Source: an uncultured Coriobacteriaceae bacterium
GTDB taxonomy: Bacteria; Actinomycetota; Coriobacteriia; Coriobacteriales; Atopobiaceae
Assembly: GCA_902801175.1 (NCBI GenBank)
Contig: CADCHF010000018.1
Span: 1-39,899, forward strand
Reading direction: 5' to 3'
Length of the DNA: 39,899 bases
Positions 16,539 to 24,298 of the stretch are shown piece by piece. The first letter of the stretch is position 1, and each line of letters begins with the position of its first letter. The translations under genes and the position numbers were made by a program. A model generated the notes under the pieces. That model did not search any database. It was given only the letters and a program-made list of their open reading frames with translations, and was not told where the DNA came from.

Positions 16539-17678
16539 ATGCGCACCATCTACGAGTCCGAGTCCACCCCCTTGGCCGACGGCTTCCGCATGCCCGGCGA
16601 GTACGAGGAGCAGGAGCGCACGTGGATCCTCTGGCCGCACCGCCCCGACGTGTGGCGCAACGGCGCCAAGCCCGCGCAGAAGGTCTTTGCCCAGATCATC
16701 CGCACCATCGCGCGCTTCCAGCCGGTGACGGTGGGCGTCAATTCCGAGGATTGGCCGGCGGTCAACCAGCTCTTTGACGGCGTGGACAACGTGCAGGTCA
16801 TGCTCATGGAGTACAACGACTCGTGGCTGCGCGACCCGGGCCCGGCCTTCCTCGTAAACGATAAGGGCGAACTGGCCCTGAGCCACTTCCACTTCAACGC
16901 GTACGGCGGCTTTGTGGACGGTCTCTACTTCCCCTGGGACAAGGACGCCTCGCTGGGCCTGCAGATGGCCAACATTGTGCAGTGCGACCGCTACCGTCCC
17001 GAGGGCTTCATCCTCGAGGGTGGCTCGTTCAACTGTGACGGTCAGGGCACCGTGGTGACCACCGACATGTGCCTGCTCTCACCGGGACGCAACGCCAGCG
17101 TCACGGACTTCGAGCCGTGGAGCGAGGAGCTGCGCGCTTACTGCGAGGAGGAGCTCAAGAAGTACCTGGGCGTAAAGAAGGTCATCTGGATTAAGGACGG
17201 CATCGACCCCTACGAGACCAACGGCCACGTGGACGACGTGGCCTGCTTTAGCGCGCCGGGCGAGGTCTGCTGCATGTGGACCGACGACCCCAACCACAAG
17301 TTCTACGCCGAGTGCCAGGCTGCTTACAAGACGCTTTCCGAGGCGACCGATGCCTGCGGCCGCAAGCTCAAGATCCACAAGGTGATCATGCCGAGCAAGA
17401 GCGTGTACATGACCGAGGAGGAGGCCTCGACCATCGACCCTGTGGAGGGCGTGCTGCCGCGCACCCCCGAGGACGCCTTTGAGCCCAGCTATCTCAACTT
17501 CCTGCCCATCAACGGTGCTGTGCTGGTGCCGCAGTTTGGCGACCCCAACGACGCCCAGGCGCTCGAGGACATCCAGGGTGCCTACCCCGACCGTGAGGTC
17601 ATTGGCATCTACACCAAGGAGATCATCTTTGGTGGCGGCAACATCCACTGCATCACCCAGCAGCAGCCTAGAGTCTAG
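16539..17678 (+). CDS. Agmatine deiminase, copy 2
   Basis: This 379-residue paralogue of the enzyme at 7084-8289 is about 60% identical by eye. It keeps the core: NDSWLRDPGP near 95-104, the His motif in NGHVDD, and nucleophile Cys371 in GGGNIHCITQQ. It lacks the acidic insertion of copy 1 after the SPGR segment. WLRDPGP replaces the more common D-N-G-P form, which might change specificity slightly. The ATG at 16539 has a GGAGG site six bases upstream. It stands alone, 6.6 kb from the nearest antiporter, with the NlpC-lysR-man block between. Expected to make N-carbamoylputrescine; a different acyl-guanidine substrate is possible. Confidence 0.9.
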   Translation: MRTIYESESTPLADGFRMPGEYEEQERTWILWPHRPDVWRNGAKPAQKVFAQIIRTIARFQPVTVGVNSEDWPAVNQLFDGVDNVQVMLMEYNDSWLRDPGPAFLVNDKGELALSHFHFNAYGGFVDGLYFPWDKDASLGLQMANIVQCDRYRPEGFILEGGSFNCDGQGTVVTTDMCLLSPGRNASVTDFEPWSEELRAYCEEELKKYLGVKKVIWIKDGIDPYETNGHVDDVACFSAPGEVCCMWTDDPNHKFYAECQAAYKTLSEATDACGRKLKIHKVIMPSKSVYMTEEEASTIDPVEGVLPRTPEDAFEPSYLNFLPINGAVLVPQFGDPNDAQALEDIQGAYPDREVIGIYTKEIIFGGGNIHCITQQQPRV

Positions 17679-17742
17679 GGAGGGGCTGCAGGCCAACGTG
17701 GCCTGGGGTCACCCCCCGGGAGCCAATCTGTTGCGACTCCGT

Positions 17743-17774
17743 GGTGCTGCGCGCCTACGCGCGCAGCACCTTTT
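17743..17774. terminator. Bidirectional terminator overlapping the DUF2200 stop codon
   Basis: GGTGCTGCGCGC (17743-17754) pairs perfectly over 12 bp with 17759-17770 around a four-base loop. TTTT follows on the plus strand, ending the deiminase unit. The loop CTAC contains the stop codon of the minus-strand DUF2200 gene, so the right arm encodes that protein's last residues. Confidence 0.75.
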
Positions 17775-18105
17775 CCATGGCGCGGCCGCGCGCCAGCTCG
17801 TCAACCAGCTTGTCGAGCTGGCGCATGCGCCGCGTGAGTGGGTCTTCGATCTCCTCCACACGCACGCCGCAGATCTTTCCCGTGATGAGTGCGGCCTTGG
17901 GGTTGGGCGAGGGCGCCCCGCCAAGGAATGCGCCGTAGGTGGCCTCGGGAGCCAGCGCCTCCGCGAGCCCCTCCGGCGTGTGGCCCAGCAGCCAGCAGGC
18001 AACCTCGTCCACCTCGGCGCGCGTGCGGCCCTTGCGCTCGGCCTTGGTGACGAGCGCCTCGTACACGCGGTTGGCTTCCATGTCAAAGACGCTCTTGCGG
18101 GGCAT
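17755..18105 (-). CDS. DUF2200 family protein
   Basis: The 116-residue protein matches DUF2200 over its full length. Visible family segments are KAERKGRTRAEVDEV near 21-35, WLLGHTPEGL near 38-47, LITGKICGVRVEEIEDPLTR around 74-93, and the charged C-terminal helix LDKLVDELARGRAMEKVLR. The function of the family is not established. The ATG at 18103-18105 has an AAGGAGAGG site; the open frame upstream of it is not conserved in character. It converges with agmatine deiminase 2, and the two share a terminator stem. It is small, soluble and without a signal peptide. Confidence 0.88.
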   Translation of the reverse strand: MPRKSVFDMEANRVYEALVTKAERKGRTRAEVDEVACWLLGHTPEGLAEALAPEATYGAFLGGAPSPNPKAALITGKICGVRVEEIEDPLTRRMRQLDKLVDELARGRAMEKVLRA

Positions 18106-18322
18106 GGCCTCTCCTTCTGCTGTGCTGGGCGGGTCATACCAGCGTAGCGCAAGTGTGCGCACAAGGCTTGCGGGCGCGCTAGAACGTGAATGCACTCTGA
18201 TGCTCGCGGTTTGGGCTCGGTCGGCCGACCCAGCCGCAAGCACGATAGAGCTAATGGTCACCTGCAATCACGGTAAAGCGCCCATGGCCGCGGCTCTCGC
18301 CTGCGCAGAATCCCCCAGCGCA

Positions 18323-18367
18323 GAAAAACGACCGGGGCTACCGCGTCGTGCGGATGGCCCCGGTCGT
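18323..18367 (-). terminator. Terminator of the HAD phosphatase gene
   Basis: ACGACCGGGGC (18328-18338) pairs perfectly over 11 bp with 18357-18367. On the minus strand the stem is followed by five Ts, 24 bases past the stop of the phosphatase gene. Confidence 0.85.
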
Positions 18368-18391
18368 GTGTGCGGGTATGCGCGCGAATGC

Positions 18392-19576
18392 TTACGCAGC
18401 GGCAGCGAGCTCTTCCTCGGCGCCCACGTAGGTGACGCCGTCACCGTAGATGGTGCTCCAGTCGTCCTTCATGGAGATGGCCACGTAGCCGTTCTCCTCG
18501 CACTGGGTGCGCATCTCCTCGGCCTTCTCGAGATTGCCGTTCTCACGGTCGATGTCGTCGCAGCACAGCTGGAAGGCGGCGGAACGGTAGTCGGGGTTGG
18601 AGAGCGCGTAGTTGTCCATCGAGAAGTCGCCCGAGCTGTTGCCGAACGAGAGCACCGGCACCTTGGCCACCTCGCGCTGGATGATGTAGCACTTGTTCTC
18701 CTTGAGGGTCTTCATGTAGAACTCTCCGCCCAGCACGAGTTCCTCGTCCTGGCTGAAGGTGTAGTCAAGGCCGTCGGCCTCTTCCTGCTCGGATCCTACG
18801 AGAGACTCGTCGGAGCCAAGGACGTGATCGAGCGGGATGTTGAGCGGGCAGAGCTCCGAGCTGAAGAGACCGCGCATGATGAGGCGATCGGTACCCGACA
18901 CCATGTAGACGTCGAAGTCGTTGGCCTGCAGGTACTCAACCACCTGCACCATAGGCTGGTAGAAGGCGTTCCCGCGCTTCATGCCCTCGTAGCTGGGCAT
19001 GTCAGAAGCTGCGAACTCGTGCACGTAGTCGTAGAACTCGTCAACGGTCATGCCCGCGAAGGCGCTGGCCACGGCCTGGCCGTGCTCGACGGGGAGTTCG
19101 TCGTACTTGGTGCCGTTCTCGTTCTGGTCCACGATCTTGTTGGCGACGGACTTCTCGAAGTCAGAGGCCTTGCCCTTGTAGTCGGGATCCTCGAGCACGC
19201 GGTGCACAAGCAACATGTAGTCGAAGTAGTTGGGGTCGGTCTCGTTGATGAGCGTGCCGTCAACGTCAAAGGTGGCCACGCGGTCCTCGGCGGGGATGAA
19301 GTCGGGGGACGACTCGTCGGTCACAGCCTCAACATAGTCGATGAGCGCCTGCTTGGAGGCGGCACCCTCGGTCCACAGGCTCAAGGGGTCCTCGCTGTTG
19401 GTGGTCTCGTCCTCGGTCGTGCCCTCGTCAGCTGGTTGGGCGGCAGCGGGCTCTTCGTTGTCGGCCGATGTGGCTGAGGGCTTGGAGAACGCCATTGCGC
19501 CCAGTACCAGGCAGCAGCAGAGTGCGGCGATGGCCACGATGCGCCAGATGCTCGGGACAAACTTCTTGGTATCCAT
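18392..19576 (-). CDS. Secreted HAD-superfamily phosphatase
   Basis: This 394-residue protein begins with a basic stretch and a hydrophobic core (about 10-29), so it is exported or anchored. A low-complexity acidic, Thr-rich linker (about 35-65) follows, typical of wall-proximal proteins. The HAD core has motif I FDVDGT with Asp104 and Asp106, motif II MVSGTDR in the middle, and a motif IV of the form FGNSSGDFSM near the C-terminal third. No lipobox of standard form is present despite three Cys in the signal core. It probably dephosphorylates small metabolites outside the membrane to scavenge phosphate or sugars. The ATG at 19574-19576 has AAAGGA; the longer open frame upstream is rejected because the signal peptide begins at this Met. 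The substrate is unknown. Confidence 0.85.
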   Translation of the reverse strand: MDTKKFVPSIWRIVAIAALCCCLVLGAMAFSKPSATSADNEEPAAAQPADEGTTEDETTNSEDPLSLWTEGAASKQALIDYVEAVTDESSPDFIPAEDRVATFDVDGTLINETDPNYFDYMLLVHRVLEDPDYKGKASDFEKSVANKIVDQNENGTKYDELPVEHGQAVASAFAGMTVDEFYDYVHEFAASDMPSYEGMKRGNAFYQPMVQVVEYLQANDFDVYMVSGTDRLIMRGLFSSELCPLNIPLDHVLGSDESLVGSEQEEADGLDYTFSQDEELVLGGEFYMKTLKENKCYIIQREVAKVPVLSFGNSSGDFSMDNYALSNPDYRSAAFQLCCDDIDRENGNLEKAEEMRTQCEENGYVAISMKDDWSTIYGDGVTYVGAEEELAAAA

Positions 19577-19745
19577 GGGAAATCCTTTCTCCCTTCGAAA
19601 AACGTTTGCCACATTACTGTACGCAGTCGGCGTCTCATGCGTCTCAAAATGGAGTAAATGTGTTCCTCCTGTTTTATGACAAGAGGAACGGGAGCACCGT
19701 AGCCTGTTCAGAGCCTGCCGACCAGGTGTTGGGAAGCTGCATCGG

Positions 19746-19870
19746 GATGACGAGGGCATCCAAGCCTCCCGTCCCGCCCGCGAGGTCATCGGCGCCCACA
19801 CCATGAGGTCGTCTTCGGCTGCGGGAACGCCCACCGCATCACCCCGCGGCGGCCCAAGGCGCTTGCGTAG
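19746..19870 (+). pseudogene. Remnant of an agmatine deiminase C-terminus
   Basis: Read on the plus strand this segment gives GIQASRPAREVIGAHTM and, after a one-base deletion at about 19806, VVFGCGNAHRITPRRPKALA and a stop. The last 40 residues of copy 2 read DIQGAYPDREVIGIYTKEIIF and then GGGNIHCITQQQPRV, so the match is close. The catalytic Cys of NIHC is Arg here (NAHR). Upstream of about 19740 the similarity fades. No start, RBS or full domain remains. It is a decayed third deiminase copy, lying between the HAD phosphatase start and the psd terminator. Confidence 0.8.
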
Positions 19871-19907
19871 TGCAGGAGGCGCGGTCTGTCCCTTTGGTTC
19901 TTGCGAG

Positions 19908-19949
19908 CATAACAAGAAGGCGCGGATGCCCAGCTGTGGCATCCGCGCC
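19908..19949 (-). terminator. Terminator of the phosphatidylserine decarboxylase gene
   Basis: GGCGCGGATGCC (19919-19930) pairs perfectly over 12 bp with 19938-19949 around a 7-base loop. On the minus strand a T-rich run, TTCTTGTTAT, follows. It lies about 30 bases past the stop of the psd gene. Confidence 0.8.
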
Positions 19950-19978
19950 CTTCCATGATCTATGGCTTGGGGAACAAT

Positions 19979-21166
19979 CTAGCCCAGACGGCCGTACTCC
20001 TCGCGCGCCTGCAGGTGAGCCCAGCCGCGCGCACCGTCGGTGGGGGCGGTCAGCCTAAAGTTGGCACGCTTCTGGAAGATCATGACAAAGTCGCTGCCGC
20101 CAAAGAGGAAGTACCCCAGCGGGTCGCCCTTCTTAACGTGCGCACCCACCATGACCTGCGGCTCGTAGTTGACCGACGACACCTGCGACATGCCCACGGC
20201 GAGGCAGGCCACCAGACCATACTCCTCGGTGTCGACCACCACAAGCCCGCGCGTCTCGATGCTCTGCCATGAGGTGTCGTCGCCCAAGAGGCGGTAGCGC
20301 TCAACGGCGCTGTCCCAAAGGGTCACGCCGCCTGCTGCCACCTGACCAGGAAGGCTCAGGACCTCCTTGATCACGCCGCTCACAGGGAAGTGATAGCGGT
20401 GGTAGTCGTGCACGTTGAGGAAGGCGTGGGTGAGCTTGCCGCCGGCAAAGGCGGTGCGGTAGCGGCTGGGCCCAAGCAGCGTGTCGATCCTGCGCAGCAC
20501 ACCGCTCTTGATGACGATGGCGTGGTCGCTTAGCACGCAGTTGTGCGCGTCGATGTCCCATACGCCCTGCGGGACCGAGTCGGCTGGCGAGGCCACATAG
20601 CTTGCGTCGCCCGGAGCAACGATGGGACGCTTGTCCTCGGAGGCCAGCCTGCGGCAGAAGAACTCGTTAAAGGTGTGCCAGTTTTCGTCGGGCTCATAAT
20701 CGCCGCGGTCCACGAGGAAGGCCGAGTCGGCGCGAACGCGGGCGGCGTATTCATCACACCAGCTCTCGGGCGTGTCAAGGTAGGCGCCATAGCGGCGGGT
20801 GAACTCCAGCAGCCAGGAGCTCAGCGGCTCAAGGTACTGCAGGGTGTTGTTGTAGCTCGTAATGCCCTCGAGCTCCTCGAGCGGTTGGTCGAGCACAAAG
20901 TAGAAGTACGCCAGGCCCTGGTCAATCTGGTCGTAGAGCGACGAGTACGACTCGGTCCATGGCGAGATCTGCCAGGGGAGGGCGCGCGCTGCCCAGTCGA
21001 GGTACTCAAGGTAGCTCTCAAGGTCCTGAGCCGGATTGGTTATGGGGTCGGGGTTGATTGCCGCGGCCTTGGCGATGGAGCGAACGAGCAGCTGCTTGAG
21101 CTGTCCGTTGGCAGCAAGAAGGTCCAGCAACTTTTGAGTCATGGGCTCGTGCGCTCGCTCGGTCAT
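19979..21166 (-). CDS. psd: Phosphatidylserine decarboxylase proenzyme family protein
   Basis: Psd converts phosphatidylserine to phosphatidylethanolamine and matures by self-cleavage to create a pyruvoyl group. This 395-residue protein has the family marks FNEFFCRRL near 171, SPADS, and HDYHRYHFPVSG in the middle third. Near the C-terminus is a cleavage motif of the GGS type at Ser358 (YFLFGGSDFVMIF), in place of the LGST of the E. coli enzyme. GGS forms are known in some bacterial and eukaryotic relatives. The N-terminal 140 residues are an extension absent from the short type. I chose the ATG at 21164-21166 with AAAGGGA upstream. No phosphatidylserine synthase gene is nearby, and a role on another lipid or as a non-canonical decarboxylase is possible. 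Confidence 0.82.
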   Translation of the reverse strand: MTERAHEPMTQKLLDLLAANGQLKQLLVRSIAKAAAINPDPITNPAQDLESYLEYLDWAARALPWQISPWTESYSSLYDQIDQGLAYFYFVLDQPLEELEGITSYNNTLQYLEPLSSWLLEFTRRYGAYLDTPESWCDEYAARVRADSAFLVDRGDYEPDENWHTFNEFFCRRLASEDKRPIVAPGDASYVASPADSVPQGVWDIDAHNCVLSDHAIVIKSGVLRRIDTLLGPSRYRTAFAGGKLTHAFLNVHDYHRYHFPVSGVIKEVLSLPGQVAAGGVTLWDSAVERYRLLGDDTSWQSIETRGLVVVDTEEYGLVACLAVGMSQVSSVNYEPQVMVGAHVKKGDPLGYFLFGGSDFVMIFQKRANFRLTAPTDGARGWAHLQAREEYGRLG

Positions 21167-21944
21167 GGGCGTCCCTTTCTGGGGGCTAGGTTTCAAAATG
21201 ATTACAAAGTTGATTCTACGGCAAGATTTGCGGTGAGTTGCCAATCCAAGAAAGAGTGAGGGGCGAGCGCCCGCAATTGGGTTGCTATTGAGGGTCATGG
21301 AAGTAAAGACTCGTGTATAAGTGAGGTTGATGCGCGCGGTGGGTCCGTTGTCAGCAAAACGCGTGGACGAGAACGGTGCCCGGGTGGTAGGCAGGCCTGG
21401 TCGCGCGGGTTTCTGGCGAAATACATCGTTTTTGGCAGGGCCTCAACACGGGTGCGCCAAGGGGTCGTGCTGTATTTGCCATCCTTGCCCGCAGAATGTG
21501 CGCAATCCTCCTACTTGCGGAGACAACAAAGGCAAAACGTTCAACTTTCGCCGCTAGTGTACGTTGCGTACGGGCCTCAGCCCGCCAGGAGCCAACATTG
21601 GATGACAAAAATGCAACTCAGGGCCGCACCATGGCCTCCCGTTTGGCGTGGGCTAAGGATCAGGCCGTACACTAGCGGCGAAAGTTGAACGTTTTTTGGT
21701 CCTGTGGGTCCGTGAAGTGCATGCCATCCCAACTCGCTGCCAAAAATGGGGCTTTTCGCCTCGGCGGTCGACCACTTATGGCCCCGAGGCACCCACGCGC
21801 ATATGCGCAGCGCTTTGTGCACAAGCTGTGCGACAGCACGTGCACGGGCAATCTGCGTGATTAGGACTGCCGCTGGCGGTGGTATCTTAATAGGGTTGAA
21901 CATACGTCTGCCGCGCCGTGCGGCATCATTCAAGGAGTTATTTC
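21167..21944. other. Gene-poor region between psd and prfA
   Basis: About 780 bases without a convincing gene. Open frames exist on both strands, but they lack RBSs, have poor codon use and read across the palindromic element at 21534-21695. The last 150 bases hold a possible prfA promoter: TTAGGA and TATCTT (near 21861-21888) separated by 16 bases. A short dyad GCCTCGG/CCGAGGC lies near 21759-21790. No tRNA was found. Confidence 0.5.
21534..21695. repeat. Palindromic element with 30-bp perfect inverted arms
   Basis: Bases 21534-21563 and 21666-21695 are perfect inverted copies over 30 bp, with a 102-base centre. Inside, GGGCCTCAGCCC and GGGCTAAGGATCAGGCC give further partial complementarity, so nearly the whole element can fold back. 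Six Ts end the right arm on the plus strand. It differs in sequence from the 49-bp element at 10071-10279. No transposase is present, and a MITE/REP-like element is the best guess. Confidence 0.75.
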
Positions 21945-23012
21945 ATGCGAGACAAGCTCGAAAAGCTGCTCGAGGCCTACAGCGAGCTCGAGAAGCGAAT
22001 GGTCGACCCGGCGGTCGTGTCTGACCCCAAGGAGTACGCGCGCATTGCCAAAGAGCACGCCAACCAGGCGCCGCTGGTAGCCAAGGCCCGCGAGTACCTG
22101 AGCGCCCTCGACGACATCGAGGTCGCCAAGGAGATGCTGCGCGAGACGGTCGACGCCGACGAGAAGGAGATGCTGCAGGACGACATCTCCACCAACGAGG
22201 CCAAGCTTCCTGGCCTCGAGGACGAGATCAAGATCATGCTCATCCCCGGCGACCCCAATGACGAGAAGGACACCATCGTCGAGATTCGCGCCGGCGTGGG
22301 CGGCGACGAGGCAGGCATCTTTGCCGGCGACCTCTTTAAGATGTACCAGCGCTTTGCCGAGAGCCACCGCTGGAAGGTGGAGGTGCTCTCGTCCAGCCCG
22401 AGCGATGCGGGCGGCTTCAAGACCATCGAGTTCAAGGTCACCGGCGACAAGGTGTACTCGGTCATGAAGTTTGAGAGTGGCGTGCACCGTGTGCAGCGCG
22501 TCCCCAAGACCGAGAGCCAGGGCCGCATCCAGACCTCCACGGCCACCGTTGCCGTGCTTCCCGAGGCCGACGAGATTGACATCCAGATTGCCCAGGAAGA
22601 CCTGCGCATCGACACCTATTGCGCGAGCGGCCCCGGTGGTCAGGGCGTAAACACCACCTACTCCGCCGTGCGCATCACCCACCTGCCCACCAACACGGTG
22701 GTGCAGTCGCAGGACCAGCGCTCCCAGATCCAGAACCGCGAGGTGTGCATGCAGATGCTGCGCGCCCGCCTCTACGAGATGGAGCTCGAGAAGCAGCAGG
22801 CGGAGCAGGGCGCCTCGCGTCTGGCCCAGATTGGCCACGGCAACCGCTCCGAGAAGATTCGCACCTACAACCAGCCGCAGGACCGCGTGACCGACCATCG
22901 CATTGGTTTCAACGGCACCTACAATGGCGTGCTTTTGGGAGACACGCTGGCCAGCGTGATCGACGCCCTGGCTGCCGCAGAGCGTGCGCAGAAGCTCGCT
23001 GAGGCTGTGTAA
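21945..23012 (+). CDS. prfA: Peptide chain release factor 1
   Basis: RF1 reads UAA and UAG in the ribosomal A site and triggers peptide release. The 355-residue protein has the codon-recognition tripeptide in the P-x-T form (Pro187-Lys-Thr189), the catalytic GGQ at 231-233, and the RF1 C-terminal TYNQPQDRVTDHRIGFN segment. The residues after GGQ are GVNTTYSAV; RF1 proteins commonly have HVNTTDSAV, so the Gly and Tyr are unusual. The ATG at 21945 has AAGGAG. The gene is first of prfA-prmC-tsaC, and PrmC methylates the GGQ glutamine of this protein. Confidence 0.96.
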   Translation: MRDKLEKLLEAYSELEKRMVDPAVVSDPKEYARIAKEHANQAPLVAKAREYLSALDDIEVAKEMLRETVDADEKEMLQDDISTNEAKLPGLEDEIKIMLIPGDPNDEKDTIVEIRAGVGGDEAGIFAGDLFKMYQRFAESHRWKVEVLSSSPSDAGGFKTIEFKVTGDKVYSVMKFESGVHRVQRVPKTESQGRIQTSTATVAVLPEADEIDIQIAQEDLRIDTYCASGPGGQGVNTTYSAVRITHLPTNTVVQSQDQRSQIQNREVCMQMLRARLYEMELEKQQAEQGASRLAQIGHGNRSEKIRTYNQPQDRVTDHRIGFNGTYNGVLLGDTLASVIDALAAAERAQKLAEAV

Positions 23013-23029
23013 GGTAAGTCATTCTCATG

Positions 23030-23055
23030 GCGACCAGGGCAAACGCTCTGGTCGC
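23030..23055 (+). other. Stem-loop between prfA and prmC
   Basis: GCGACCAGGGC (23030-23040) pairs with GCTCTGGTCGC (23045-23055) over 11 bp with one G-T pair and an AAAC loop, starting 18 bases after the prfA stop. TAAAT follows with no U-tract. It may separate the prfA and prmC messages by processing or partial termination; the 200-base spacer to prmC has no other clear feature. Confidence 0.5.
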
Positions 23056-23214
23056 TAAATCGTTATGTGGCCTATGCGGCGGGGGACCGGCGCCTGCCGG
23101 GCGGCTGCGAGCGCCAGCGCCAGAGAGCGCGGGCTGTCGCCTTGGTCCCAGGATTCCATGCGGCTTCGCAGGCGCCACAGGGCGCCGCCAAAGGGCCGAG
23201 AGGAGCGCGTGCTC

Positions 23215-24294
23215 ATGTCCGAAGAGACGTGGACCATACAAAGGGTGCTCGACTGGACGGTGGGTTACCTCGAGCGCAAGGGGGACGAGCGCCCCAGGCT
23301 CTCGGCCGAGTGGCTGCTCTGCCATGTGACGGGCCTCTCTCGCGTGGAGCTCTACGTCAACTTTGAGCGTCCGCTCTCGGCCGAGGAGCTCGCCGGCATG
23401 CACGACGCGGTCGCGCGGCGCGGCAGGGGAGAGCCGCTACAGTACGTCACGGGCGAAATGCCCTTTAGGCACATCATCCTGCGCTGCGAGGAGGGGGTGC
23501 TCATCCCCAGGCCCGAGACCGAGGTGCTGGTTGACGCGGCTCTTGAGGGCGTGGACGCCGCGGTCGCAGCAGGTCGTACGTGGGGCGACGTGGAGTGCCG
23601 CCGAGCGCAGTCCTACGAGGCCGAGCGCACAAGGGCCGAGGCTCGCGTTAAGGAGCTGCAAGAGGTCCTGCGCACCAACGAGGAGGAGCTGCCCAACGAG
23701 CGCGTCGTTGACGAGCTGGTGCGTCAGATGGAGGTGCTCTCTGCGGCACGCGCTGCCGGCAAGGATGGCGCGCGTGTGCTCGACCTTTGCACGGGCACTG
23801 GCTGCATTGCCCTTTCCATTGCAAGCGAGCGCGAGGGCACGCACGTGGTTGCCACGGACCTGTCGCCGGTTGCGGCCAGCCTTGCCCGCCGCAACTGCAC
23901 AAAGCTTGGCCTGGACGATGCGGTTGACGTCTATGAGTGCGACCTGGCAGCCGCCGTTCCCGCCGAGCTCATGGGCACGTTCTCGGTGCTCGTGTCAAAC
24001 CCGCCCTACATACCCACGGCGGTGCTCGAGCACGACGTTCCGGCCGAGGTCAAGGATCACGAGCCGCGCCTGGCGCTCGACGGCGGGCCGGATGGACTCA
24101 ACCTCTTCCGCCGCATCTTGGCCTTGGCTCCACAGGTCCTTGTGCCGGGTGGCTGGCTCTGTGTGGAGCTCTCAGAAGACAACGTGGTGCAGGCCGCCGA
24201 GCTCTGCCGGGCGCAGGGCGGGTGGTCGCACGTGGAGGTGCGAAACGACCTCACGCGCCGTCCGCGCGTGCTGGTGGCTGTGCGAGAGGGGTAG
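23215..24294 (+). CDS. prmC: Release factor glutamine methyltransferase with central insertion
   Basis: PrmC methylates the GGQ glutamine of RF1 and RF2 using S-adenosylmethionine. The 359-residue protein has the helical N-terminal domain with PLQYVTGEMPF and the LIPRPETEVLV segment. The SAM-binding motif is VLDLCTGTGCIAL (about 188-200), and the catalytic NPPY is at 262-265. Usual PrmC is about 280 residues. Here residues 111-185 form a charged, Glu/Arg-rich, probably coiled-coil insertion between the domain linker and the SAM motif. I chose the ATG at 23215 with GAGGAG nine bases away; a GTG two codons earlier is possible. tsaC follows after four bases. Confidence 0.93.
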   Translation: MSEETWTIQRVLDWTVGYLERKGDERPRLSAEWLLCHVTGLSRVELYVNFERPLSAEELAGMHDAVARRGRGEPLQYVTGEMPFRHIILRCEEGVLIPRPETEVLVDAALEGVDAAVAAGRTWGDVECRRAQSYEAERTRAEARVKELQEVLRTNEEELPNERVVDELVRQMEVLSAARAAGKDGARVLDLCTGTGCIALSIASEREGTHVVATDLSPVAASLARRNCTKLGLDDAVDVYECDLAAAVPAELMGTFSVLVSNPPYIPTAVLEHDVPAEVKDHEPRLALDGGPDGLNLFRRILALAPQVLVPGGWLCVELSEDNVVQAAELCRAQGGWSHVEVRNDLTRRPRVLVAVREG

Positions 24295-24298
24295 AGCC

